DNA from: an uncultured Collinsella sp.
GTDB taxonomy: Bacteria; Actinomycetota; Coriobacteriia; Coriobacteriales; Coriobacteriaceae
DNA length: 64,000 nucleotides
Reading direction: 5' to 3'
NCBI GenBank assembly: GCA_934650975.1
Contig: CAKUFW010000002.1
Location: 1 to 64,000, forward strand
This document shows positions 10,236-17,653 of the stretch, piece after piece (the stretch's first letter is position 1; every line of letters begins with the position of its first letter). The translations under genes and the position numbers were made by a program. The notes beneath the pieces are model-generated. The model was not told the origin of the DNA, ran no database searches, and was given only the letters and a program-made list of their open reading frames with translations.

Positions 10236-10613
10236 TTAGCGGCCGCTAAACAGACGGCCGAAGAAGTTGACGATACCGTTTTCGCCGTCGCGAATCTGAC
10301 CGATCACGGCGCCGATCAGCACAAAGAATGCGATGACGAGGGTGTCCCACAGGCCCAACGTAAGCACCAGCACGGCGAGGATAAAGCCGGCGACGGCACC
10401 AAGTGTAGTGTTGGGATGGCGCACGGCATAGCTCCAGATGGCAGCGCCCGTACCTTTGATGAGACCCATGGCCTCGTCAAAGTCGTTGGCGGCGGCGTCA
10501 TGCGCCTCGGTGGCCTCGGGCTTGGTGTCGGCGGGCTCGCCTGCCGGCGTAGCGCTCTGGTCGATCGTCAAGCGCGGCGCGCGGGCGGTCTTATCTTGAT
10601 TGGTATCACTCAC
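10236..10613 (-). CDS. DUF2273 small membrane protein
   Basis: A 125-residue protein with a polar N-terminal half and a C-terminal pair of hydrophobic segments (NTTLGAVAGFILAVLVLTLGLWDTLVIAFFVLIGAVIGQIRDG). The ending (NFFGRLF) is typical of DUF2273. It is regularly found between AmaP and Asp23 genes and is thought to be part of the same envelope complex. The start is GTG at 10613 with GGAGG upstream. The open frame further 5' is inside the upstream gene. It overlaps the amaP-like stop by 8 bases, which suggests translational coupling. Confidence 0.8.
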   Translation of the reverse strand: MSDTNQDKTARAPRLTIDQSATPAGEPADTKPEATEAHDAAANDFDEAMGLIKGTGAAIWSYAVRHPNTTLGAVAGFILAVLVLTLGLWDTLVIAFFVLIGAVIGQIRDGENGIVNFFGRLFSGR

Positions 10614-11151
10614 CGGAAACCTCCACGGTCTGGACGGTAGTCTTGGACGGCAAAAAACGGACGCGCGCGGTCGTGCCCGGCGTGCCGAGCATGGTATCGC
10701 AAGCCTTCTCGATGCGCCGCTGCATCGCGGTGGCAAGGGAAGCCACGTCCTTATCGTCGAGCGCGATGGCCTCGACCTTAAAACGAACGCGCGACTCGTC
10801 GGAGCCCTGGACGCGCGCTTCGATATGCTCGACCATCACGCGGTCGTCACGCTCGGCTGCAGCGCGGGCGCACGATGACAGAGCCGCGAGGGTGACCTCG
10901 ATATTGCGCTCCCCTGCCGGATGCACGCAGGACGGTTCCCGGCGGGCGAACATCAGGCGGAAAAAGCTCACCAGTACGCCAAGCGCCACAACGCCGGCAC
11001 ACACCGTGACGACGATGCGCGGCATGGGGTCGCGCAGCAGCAGCATAAAGCGATACGTATACGGCCCCCAAAACTGGCAGACAAGCGTGCCCAGCGCCAC
11101 GATGGCGGCGGCAAGATACACGATCGCTAGGGCTCGTTTGAGTACGCGCAC
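10606..11151 (-). CDS. AmaP-like envelope stress membrane anchor
   Basis: The 181-residue protein has two N-terminal membrane segments (about residues 7-25 and 45-65). A soluble C-terminal domain of Asp23-like character follows (RNIEVTLAALSSCARAAAERDDRVMVEHIEARVQ). This is the layout of AmaP, which anchors Asp23 to the membrane. I chose the GTG at 11151 because AGGGAG lies 5 bases before it. An ATG at the far upstream end of the frame would place the start inside the terminator of the YebC gene. It leads the operon with DUF2273 and Asp23. Confidence 0.78.
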   Translation of the reverse strand: MRVLKRALAIVYLAAAIVALGTLVCQFWGPYTYRFMLLLRDPMPRIVVTVCAGVVALGVLVSFFRLMFARREPSCVHPAGERNIEVTLAALSSCARAAAERDDRVMVEHIEARVQGSDESRVRFKVEAIALDDKDVASLATAMQRRIEKACDTMLGTPGTTARVRFLPSKTTVQTVEVSGE

Positions 11152-11208
11152 GCGCGCTCCCTTCAGGTCTCGGTCAACAGAATGCAAAACGATTCGCATC
11201 ATTATAAA

Positions 11209-11251
11209 AGAGCCGGGTCCGGTGCTGTACGCACGCGGATCCGGCTCATCT
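11209..11251 (-). terminator. Terminator of the YebC gene
   Basis: On the minus strand GAGCCGGATCCGCGTGCG... pairs with ...CACCGGACCCGGCTC and is followed by TTTTAT. It lies 66 bp after the YebC stop and 58 bp before the chosen amaP start. Confidence 0.8.
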
Positions 11252-11316
11252 ATTCCACGAGGCTTGCATGCTCGCTTCATTATGCCCAGATATGCACGGC
11301 TTAACCCGCGCGGGCG

Positions 11317-12123
11317 CTACTCCTCCTCGAGGGCAGCGATGACCTCGTCGGTCATGTCCATGGTGCTGTAGACGTCCTGGACGTCGTCGAGCTCCTCGAG
11401 ACGGTCGATAAGGCGCTGAACCTTCTTGGCGTCGGCGCCGGAGACCTCGGTCGGGGTGGTCGGGACCATGGTGGTCTCGGAACCCTTGACCTGGATGCCC
11501 TGCTCCTCGAGTGCCTTGGAGACAGCCATGACCTCGTTAGCGGCGGTCCAGACAATCCACTCCTCGCCGGCGTCCTCGTAATCGTCGCCACCGGCCTCGG
11601 CGATAGCCATCATGAACTCTTCCTCGTCACCGGCAGCACCGTTGGCGATCATGGTCTCCTTCTTGGCGCTCTCGTCCAGGATCTCCTTGGCGACGACGAT
11701 CTGGCCCTTGCGCTCAAACTGGAAGGCGACGGAGCCGGAGGTGCCCAGGTTGCCACCAGCGTGGGAGAAGGCGGAACGGACGTCAGCAGCGGTACGGTTG
11801 CGGTTGTCGGTCAGGCAGTCGACGTAGACGGCGACGCCGGCGGGACCGTAGCCCTCGTACACGATGTTCTCGTAGACGGCAGCGTCGGCACCCGAACCAA
11901 AGGCCTTGTCGATAGCGGACTTGATCTTGTCCTTGGGCATGGACTGAGCCTTAGCCTTAGCAACGGCAGCGGCGAGGCTGGCGTTGTTCTCGGGCAGCGG
12001 GTCGCCGCCGAGACGGGCAGCAACGGTGATGTTGCGGCTCAGCTTGGAGAAGAGGGCGGAACGCTTGGCGTCCTGCGCGCCCTTACGATGCTTGGTTGTG
12101 GCCCACTTAGAGTGTCCGGACAT
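11317..12123 (-). CDS. YebC/PmpR family regulatory protein
   Basis: Cytosolic protein of the YebC/TACO1 family. Members have been described as DNA-binding regulators and, more recently, as ribosome-associated factors that relieve stalling. It starts MSGHSKWATTKHRKGAQDAKR, the family hallmark, and continues with the GGNLGTSGSVAFQFERKG segment. At 268 residues it is ~20 longer than usual, the extra being acidic stretches near residue 170 (GDEEEFMMAIAEAGGDDYED) and at the C-terminus. AGGAGA precedes the ATG. It appears monocistronic, with a hairpin terminator downstream. Confidence 0.93.
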   Translation of the reverse strand: MSGHSKWATTKHRKGAQDAKRSALFSKLSRNITVAARLGGDPLPENNASLAAAVAKAKAQSMPKDKIKSAIDKAFGSGADAAVYENIVYEGYGPAGVAVYVDCLTDNRNRTAADVRSAFSHAGGNLGTSGSVAFQFERKGQIVVAKEILDESAKKETMIANGAAGDEEEFMMAIAEAGGDDYEDAGEEWIVWTAANEVMAVSKALEEQGIQVKGSETTMVPTTPTEVSGADAKKVQRLIDRLEELDDVQDVYSTMDMTDEVIAALEEE

Positions 12124-12255
12124 ACGTGTCTCCTATCGGTTTCGACCTAAAGCCCAGCGCAGATGCTCGGGCAATATAAACAAACGTCGTTATGATATAC
12201 CTACTGGCCTGCGAGATAAACCCCAAAATGAAGGCGTCGTGATGATGCAAGTCTC

Positions 12256-12354
12256 TGGTGCATTGGGGTCAGGTTTGTTTGCACCAATGTGGTGCAGATT
12301 AACCTGACCCCAATGCACCACATTGGTGCAAAGTAACCTGACCCCAATGCACCA
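12256..12354 (+). repeat. Nested palindromic repeat with three copies of one 20-mer
   Basis: One 20-bp sequence occurs three times. It is inverted at 12256-12275 (TGGTGCATTGGGGTCAGGTT) and direct at 12301-12320 and 12335-12354. The spacers contain GCACCA-ATG-TGGTGC and GCACCA-CAT-TGGTGC palindromes, so alternative hairpins can form. It ends two bases before the stop codon of the DUF6020-like gene. The core CCTGACCCC resembles the CCTGTCCC of the other hairpin repeats. No gene is seen in the rest of the 12124-12356 gap. Confidence 0.8.
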
Positions 12355-12356
12355 AG

Positions 12357-14540
12357 TTAGGACCAGAGGAGGTCGCTGCGCGTGATGGTGGCGCCGATGG
12401 CAAAGGGCATGCAGGCGATGACTGGATACAGGTAGCGCATGTAGGTCGAGCCGTTGCAGGGACCGATCAGGCACACCGCGAGCACGCCCAGCAGCGGTAC
12501 CCAAATGGCCAACCCCCGCCACGAATGACGGCGCAGCAAGTAGACCACCACGGCGATCATGATCCACACATAGGTGGCCGAGCTCATGGTAAGCGAGATA
12601 AATGGGATGCGCTGTACCGCCACGCGATACAGGTTGATCAGGTGGTCGCACCAGCGTACGACCTTGCTGTCGACCGGATGGAAATCGAAGTACTTGAGAT
12701 TATCGGGACGCGCCATGATCTCGGCACTGCGCGCCGTGCTGTAGACCCAGGCATCCCGCGCGCTCGGATAAAAGTATCCATAGTAGTTATTGATAAGCGC
12801 CGAGATATAGCACTCGGGGTCCTTTTTGAACATCTGAGCCCACACCTCAAAATAGGCCTTGATGTCCTCCTGCGAGGCGTACTCGTTAAAGCAATTCTTA
12901 ACGGCGTCCGACTTATCCGGATTGTAGCGACGACCGAGGTTTTCGTACTTAAGAACGCGATCGATCACCGCGCGCTCCTCGTCGGTCACCAAACCGTCGC
13001 AAGGAGCCTCCACGATGGTGCCGTCCTCCTTAACCGTGGGATTGACGCCCGAGTTAAGGCCATCGTGTTTTTGCACAAAGCGAGCCGTCTGCTGAAACGG
13101 AATCGAGAGGATTTCGCGCTTGGAACTAGGCGTGATATCGTGTGCCGGCATAAAGATCTTGGTGAAGTACATATTAGAGACGAGGCAGAGCGCGAGCACT
13201 GCAAGAACCCCCACCCAGCGGAAACGCGGAGTAACGCCCACAGGCGCAGCACCCGACTGCCTGGCTGCACGACGAGCCGCATGAGCGTCCCAGGCACAAA
13301 ACGCTGCCGCGATTACGCATGCCGCCAGCGGAAAGACCAGGCCGCCATTGCGCAAAAACGTCGAGCCCATGGCACTCAGTGCAAGCAGCAGCCAATCGTG
13401 GCGCGCAAAGAGCACGGGGGCCTTCTCGCCCGCACGCTCGGCATTGGCATCTCGGCGGGGCAGGCCACATGCCACGAGCTTGACGGTCTGCACCAGTAGC
13501 AGCAAAAACGCGTCGGCAAAGAGCACGTCTTTGGTGAGCAGCGCCGCGTAGTTGGAGAACATCGGCATAAACGCAAAGAACAGCAGGATAATGCCGCGGA
13601 CCGGCAGACTCACGCCCAACTTGCGCAGCGACGAGACGGAATAGGCCATGCAGGCGGCCGTGATGACAAACTGGGTGCAGGTGTAGATGGCAAGGCCTGC
13701 GTTGGCGCTGTTGAACAGCGAAAGCCCCAGCTGTACGCATGAGCCAATAATGGCCGTGTGCACCACGGGGTGATGCCCGTTGAGCAGTACGTTGGGATTG
13801 AGCAGACGCAGGTAGTCGCTCGTGCCGTTGGGGTAGTTGAACCACTGGCGAATCTGTGCGCCCGTATCTCCCATAAACAGGCCGGGCAGCGAGGCGATGA
13901 GTGTGGGCGCCCAGGCGATCATGAGTACGAGGAATGGACCCGCAAAGGGATGCTTTGAGAGTACGGCGTGTGCCACGCGCCATACGCGACCGAAGCGTGA
14001 TTCCGAAAACGGAATGCGCCGGGTGCTCAGCCAATCCAGGCACTCAAACGCCAGATAGAAGGCCACGATTGCCAAGAGCATCCAGCCTGCGCCGCCAATC
14101 CAGGCGCAGATGATGCGCGCTTTGTCGCCAAGGACGATCTCGGCAGAGTCGGTTAGATCGTAGCTGCGGCCGAACACCATGCAGACGGCAAAGAACAACG
14201 ACGGCAGAATAATCGATGGGCGCCAGGTGTCGCCACGGCCAAAGAACACGTAGCGAAACGGCAGCGTGAGCAGACAGGCAAGCGCAAGTAGCATGACTGC
14301 GTCGGTATGGCCGGCAAACGAGAGAAGCACCTCGTAGCACACGTACAGCATGCCCGAGGCTTTGGGGTCAATCGCCAAGACCGCGTTGCTCGACACCGGG
14401 GCGGGATCGATGGAAAACGCCGTGGTCGCCAACAGCGCGAGCAAAAATGCGATGAGCGTCTGCTTTGCGGGGTAGCGCTTAAACCAGACGATGCGGGCAG
14501 CGTCGCGCGCAGCCGTTGTGGAGAGGTCGGAATCCTTCAC
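12357..14540 (-). CDS. Large polytopic membrane protein, DUF6020-like (possible glycosyltransferase)
   Basis: A 727-residue protein with roughly twelve hydrophobic segments. There is a long soluble stretch near residues 470-620, with several Lys, Asp and Tyr. The N-terminal third contains RQWFNYPNGTSDYLRLL and LNGHHPVVHTAIIGSC, motifs I associate with DUF6020 and with GT-C-type membrane transferases that use lipid-linked sugars. That functional guess is inference. The start is GTG at 14540 with only a weak binding site; no other early start is available. The stop codon abuts the palindromic repeat ending at 12354. Confidence 0.65.
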   Translation of the reverse strand: MKDSDLSTTAARDAARIVWFKRYPAKQTLIAFLLALLATTAFSIDPAPVSSNAVLAIDPKASGMLYVCYEVLLSFAGHTDAVMLLALACLLTLPFRYVFFGRGDTWRPSIILPSLFFAVCMVFGRSYDLTDSAEIVLGDKARIICAWIGGAGWMLLAIVAFYLAFECLDWLSTRRIPFSESRFGRVWRVAHAVLSKHPFAGPFLVLMIAWAPTLIASLPGLFMGDTGAQIRQWFNYPNGTSDYLRLLNPNVLLNGHHPVVHTAIIGSCVQLGLSLFNSANAGLAIYTCTQFVITAACMAYSVSSLRKLGVSLPVRGIILLFFAFMPMFSNYAALLTKDVLFADAFLLLLVQTVKLVACGLPRRDANAERAGEKAPVLFARHDWLLLALSAMGSTFLRNGGLVFPLAACVIAAAFCAWDAHAARRAARQSGAAPVGVTPRFRWVGVLAVLALCLVSNMYFTKIFMPAHDITPSSKREILSIPFQQTARFVQKHDGLNSGVNPTVKEDGTIVEAPCDGLVTDEERAVIDRVLKYENLGRRYNPDKSDAVKNCFNEYASQEDIKAYFEVWAQMFKKDPECYISALINNYYGYFYPSARDAWVYSTARSAEIMARPDNLKYFDFHPVDSKVVRWCDHLINLYRVAVQRIPFISLTMSSATYVWIMIAVVVYLLRRHSWRGLAIWVPLLGVLAVCLIGPCNGSTYMRYLYPVIACMPFAIGATITRSDLLWS

Positions 14541-14578
14541 AGTCCGAAAAGCCTTTCTAGAAACCTATCAAACTTGGC

Positions 14579-14619
14579 AAAACCACCACAAAGGTGCCTG
14601 TCCCCTTTGTGGTGGTTTT
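14579..14619 (+). repeat. CTGTCCC-core hairpin repeat, copy b
   Basis: Arms AAAACCACCACAAAGG and CCTTTGTGGTGGTTTT enclose TGCCTGTCC, a perfect 16-bp stem. It ends three bases before the lgt stop codon at 14623 and could end that transcript. The stem sequence is unrelated to the other copies; only the core is shared. Confidence 0.85.
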
Positions 14620-14622
14620 GGG

Positions 14623-15444
14623 TTAGGCGTCGAGGTAGATGCGCTGGGGGCGATTGCGGTGTCGGGCGAAGATGATGAGCGCCAGACCGGCGATGACGAG
14701 CGGCAGGCTCAACAGCTGGCCCATGGTGATGACGCCGCCCAGCAGATATCCCAGCTGGGCATCGGGCACGCGCACGAACTCGACGAGGAAACGGACGATG
14801 CCGTAGCCCATCACGAACACGCCCATAAACGTGCCCTGGGGCAGCAGCGGTTTTTTGCGGCTGAGCACCTGCAGGATGCAAAAGAGCACGATACCCTCTA
14901 GGAACGCCTCGTAAAGCTGAGAGGGATGGCGCGGCATGTCGCCCGCGGTTCCGCCAAAAATCACGCCCCAGGGCAGATCGGTCGGCTTGCCCCACAGCTC
15001 GCCGTTGACAAAGTTGGCGCAGCGGCCCAGGCACAGGGCCAACGGGGCGCCGATGACGGCAAGGTCGGCCAGGGTCCATGCATCGAGCTTATAGATGCGG
15101 CACACGATGATGCCTCCCAGGATGCCGCCGACCAGGCCGCCGTGGAAGCTCATGCCGCCCTCGTTGGTGGCAAAGATCTCGAGCGGGTGTGCCCAGTAGT
15201 AGCCATCGCCGTAAAAGATGACATAGAACAGGCGGGCGCCGATAATGAGGCCGAAGACTACGCCGACCACGACGCTCGTCAGGTCGTCAATCGTGATGTT
15301 AAAGCCCCAACGGCGCTGCGTGCGGTACATGACGACCGCCGTAAGCAGGGCGCCGACCACATAGGCCAGACCGTACCAGTAGATGGTGATGGGACCCGCC
15401 GAAATCGCGACGGGATCAAGCATATGGTAGAGGTCGTTGAGCAT
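14623..15444 (-). CDS. lgt: Prolipoprotein diacylglyceryl transferase
   Basis: Integral membrane enzyme that transfers diacylglycerol from phosphatidylglycerol to the lipobox cysteine of prolipoproteins. The 273-residue protein has about seven membrane segments and the key motifs: MSFHGGLVGGI (catalytic-region histidine), GRCANFVNGELWG, and RHPSQLYEA. The start MLNDLYHML at 15444 has AGGGG upstream; the open frame continues 26 codons further without support. The window encodes probable substrates, the lipoprotein at 40561 and the Tat lipoprotein at 63848. Confidence 0.95.
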   Translation of the reverse strand: MLNDLYHMLDPVAISAGPITIYWYGLAYVVGALLTAVVMYRTQRRWGFNITIDDLTSVVVGVVFGLIIGARLFYVIFYGDGYYWAHPLEIFATNEGGMSFHGGLVGGILGGIIVCRIYKLDAWTLADLAVIGAPLALCLGRCANFVNGELWGKPTDLPWGVIFGGTAGDMPRHPSQLYEAFLEGIVLFCILQVLSRKKPLLPQGTFMGVFVMGYGIVRFLVEFVRVPDAQLGYLLGGVITMGQLLSLPLVIAGLALIIFARHRNRPQRIYLDA

Positions 15445-15470
15445 GTCGATCCCCTGCTCCCTACATACAA

Positions 15471-15503
15471 ATGCGGCCGCGGGCCTTTCGCTCGCAGCCG
15501 CAT
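15471..15503 (-). terminator. Hairpin between the NifU-like gene and lgt
   Basis: ATGCGGC / GCCGCAT arms with an additional GC-rich inner pairing. It lies 50 bp after the NifU-like stop on the minus strand, just before the lgt leader. The T-run is weak, so read-through into lgt is likely. Confidence 0.45.
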
Positions 15504-15552
15504 ATTTGGGCGTAACGTCCATGCGGAGTTTGCCGTCCGCAGCTTTCGCATC

Positions 15553-15831
15553 TTAGAACGGCGCGTACTCGTCGTACAGGTCGTCGGTCTCGCCGGAAGC
15601 ATTGACCTGCTCGACGCGGGTAACGCCGGGCACATGCTCCTTGAGGATGCGCTCGATACCCATGGACAGGGTCAGCGAGCTCATGGGGCAGCCGGCGCAG
15701 GCGCCCTGCAGCTCCAGCTTGACGACACCCTCGTCGTCGACGCCCACATACTCCATATCGCCGCCATCGGCCTGCAGGTTGGGGCGGATCTCCTCAAGAA
15801 CCTTCTTAAGCAGCTCTTCGTTAACAGCCAC
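15553..15831 (-). CDS. NifU C-terminal domain iron-sulfur scaffold protein
   Basis: A stand-alone Nfu domain of 92 residues that carries or transfers iron-sulfur clusters. Typical family features are the start LKKVLEEIRPNLQADGGDMEYV and the CxxC motif at residues 45-48 (GACAGCPMSS). The last ~15 residues form an acidic tail. The start is GTG at 15831, with AGGAGCC upstream. It lies upstream of lgt on the same strand with 108 bp and a weak hairpin between them. The genome encodes several iron-sulfur enzymes here (dehydratase activase, radical SAM, polyferredoxin) that would need such clusters. Confidence 0.9.
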   Translation of the reverse strand: MAVNEELLKKVLEEIRPNLQADGGDMEYVGVDDEGVVKLELQGACAGCPMSSLTLSMGIERILKEHVPGVTRVEQVNASGETDDLYDEYAPF

Positions 15832-16002
15832 AGGGGCTCCTTTCTCACAATAACGCGGGCACGCCCGCGGACAGGGGCTATGTTACTACAGCCATGTACC
15901 CGCTTAGGCGCCAGCCATGCGCACGGACACGACTTTCACGAGCAGTCAATTTGGGACGGGGCCCTTTTTAGCTGTTTTGCCGCCAGCTGGCGTTGGCACG
16001 CA

Positions 16003-16527
16003 CTACTGCTGAGCCCGCTCCCCGGTACCAATATGGACATCGACGATAACCTGTCGGTAGCTGATGCCGCAGGAGTCGAGGATGCGGCGGCTGATACGAC
16101 CGTCATCGGTATCGGCATACTTGTTGTCCAGGTAGACGACCTCGCCCACGCCCACCTGCGCCAGGATCTTGGCGCAGTCGTGGCACGGGAACAGCGTGAC
16201 GTAGACCGTGGAGCCCTCGAGGTCTTTGAGCGAGCCACGGTAGTTGAGCACCGCGTTGGCCTCAGCATGCACCACGTAGTTGTGCTTGTCCTGCAGCGGG
16301 TCGTCGCTCGTGCCCCACGGGAAAAAGTCGTCGTTGAGCGCCGAGGGCGTGCCGTTGTAGCCCACCGAAAGGATGCGGTGGTTGGTGCTGGCGATGCACG
16401 CGCCCACCTGCGTGTTGGGGTCCTTGCTGCGGCGCTGCGCGGCAATGGCCACGCTCATAAAGAACTCGTCCCAGCTAATGACGTCGCGGCGCTTGCCCGA
16501 CGCGGTTTGATGAAGATCGTCCGACAT
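16003..16527 (-). CDS. Deoxycytidylate (dCMP) deaminase family protein
   Basis: Zinc deaminase expected to convert dCMP to dUMP for dTTP synthesis; it is also similar to ComE operon protein 2. The 174-residue protein has the zinc site HAEAN (His87, Glu89) and PCHDC (Cys115, Cys118). It also has SVGYNGTPSALNDDFF, typical of dCMP deaminases with allosteric control. I start at 16527 because GGAGG lies 8 bases upstream. It is a single minus-strand gene; the 171 bp downstream hold a small CGCGGGC/GCCCGCG hairpin (15853-15870) and no gene. Confidence 0.9.
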   Translation of the reverse strand: MSDDLHQTASGKRRDVISWDEFFMSVAIAAQRRSKDPNTQVGACIASTNHRILSVGYNGTPSALNDDFFPWGTSDDPLQDKHNYVVHAEANAVLNYRGSLKDLEGSTVYVTLFPCHDCAKILAQVGVGEVVYLDNKYADTDDGRISRRILDSCGISYRQVIVDVHIGTGERAQQ

Positions 16528-16609
16528 GGCAGACACCTCCGTAATCGCAACATTTTGACCCATTGTAGCAGGTGAAAGGTAGGGGCGTTTATCCCAGCAG
16601 CCCCTCGCC

Positions 16610-17464
16610 CTACGCGCGGCGGGGCTTTTGGTTGATGTGGTAGAGCTCAGCCAGACCTCGCAGCGTCAGCGCGTCGTCGACTGTCAGGCTGTGGCCGACC
16701 AGCGCCGCGAGCGCCTCGGCATCGTCGCCGGTAATGACGATGGGCACATCGCCCTCCCCCGCTGCCTTAGTCGCGCGCATCTCAGCGAGCACCATGTCGA
16801 GCATGCCGTCAATGCGTGCCACCTCGCCCAAGACCACGCCCGAGCGCATGGCCTCACGCGTGTTGCGGCCGATGACGTGCGTGGGCGCCGAGGGCTCAAC
16901 CTGGGGCAGGCGCGCTGCTGCCGCCGAAAGCGAGCGGGCGCCGAGCGCCAGACCCGGTGCGATGACGCCGCCGACAAAGGTGCCGTGCGCGTCGATGACC
17001 TCGATATTGGTCGTCGTGCCCAGATCAATCACGATGCACGGCGAGCCGTAGACGGCGCGGGCCGCCACGGCATCGGCGATGCGGTCGGGGCCAATCTCGG
17101 CCGGGTCGTCGTAGTGCACGGGCATGCCGGTCTTAAGTCCCGGCCCCACGGTGAGCACGCGCCCCGTGCAGGTGCGGGAAAGTGCCACCTTCCACGGGCG
17201 CTCGAGCGCCGGCACCACGCAGCTCAGGACGGCCGCCGTGGGCACGAGCGCGCCGGGCATGCCCGCATCGGCCGCCAGCGCGGCCATGACTTGAGCGAGA
17301 CGCATACGCGCTTCGTCTGCTGTGATGCTCGACGGCGTGGTGATCTCGCACGTCGCAAGCGGACATTCCTGCGCCGCGGCCGAATCCTCTGCAAACAGGC
17401 CAAAGCGAATGAACGTGTTGCCCACGTCGACCGTCAATATATATGCGCACCCATTAAGCATCAT
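16610..17464 (-). CDS. coaX: Type III pantothenate kinase
   Basis: First step of coenzyme A synthesis, phosphorylating pantothenate in the cytosol. The ASKHA fold is visible: phosphate-1 motif LTVDVGNTFIRFGLF at the N-terminus, the dimer-interface GPDRIADAVAAR, and the phosphate-2 motif VIDLGTTTNIEVID followed by GGVIAPGLALGARSL. Type III enzymes usually read DxGTAxTxD, so this is a slightly altered second motif. Two ATGs (17464 and 17461) follow AGGAG and either may be used. It is divergent from the OPT transporter gene. Confidence 0.93.
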   Translation of the reverse strand: MMLNGCAYILTVDVGNTFIRFGLFAEDSAAAQECPLATCEITTPSSITADEARMRLAQVMAALAADAGMPGALVPTAAVLSCVVPALERPWKVALSRTCTGRVLTVGPGLKTGMPVHYDDPAEIGPDRIADAVAARAVYGSPCIVIDLGTTTNIEVIDAHGTFVGGVIAPGLALGARSLSAAAARLPQVEPSAPTHVIGRNTREAMRSGVVLGEVARIDGMLDMVLAEMRATKAAGEGDVPIVITGDDAEALAALVGHSLTVDDALTLRGLAELYHINQKPRRA

Positions 17465-17509
17465 CGGCGCTCCTTTCGTCTGCCCAGCAGTATATCGCCT
17501 ACCTAAACC

Positions 17510-17543
17510 AGTCATCCCAAAATGACTAGCTTGCGGCTATACT
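17510..17543 (+). promoter_or_regulatory. Possible operator and -10 between coaX and the OPT gene
   Basis: The palindrome AGTCAT-CCCAAA-ATGACT (17510-17527) is followed by TATACT (17538-17543), a fair -10, though no good -35 sits 17 bases before it. Position between divergent genes fits a regulatory site. The ~110-base leader that follows is GC-rich and could fold; I could not match it to a known riboswitch. Confidence 0.35.
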
Positions 17544-17653
17544 GGTGCGCGGTCGCGCGCGAGCTCACGCGGCGGCCCTTGGTAACCCGACTTCCCGCGC
17601 CGCATCCGTAGCGGCGCTCCCGGGGGAAGCGGATATACGCAAAGGAGTTATAT

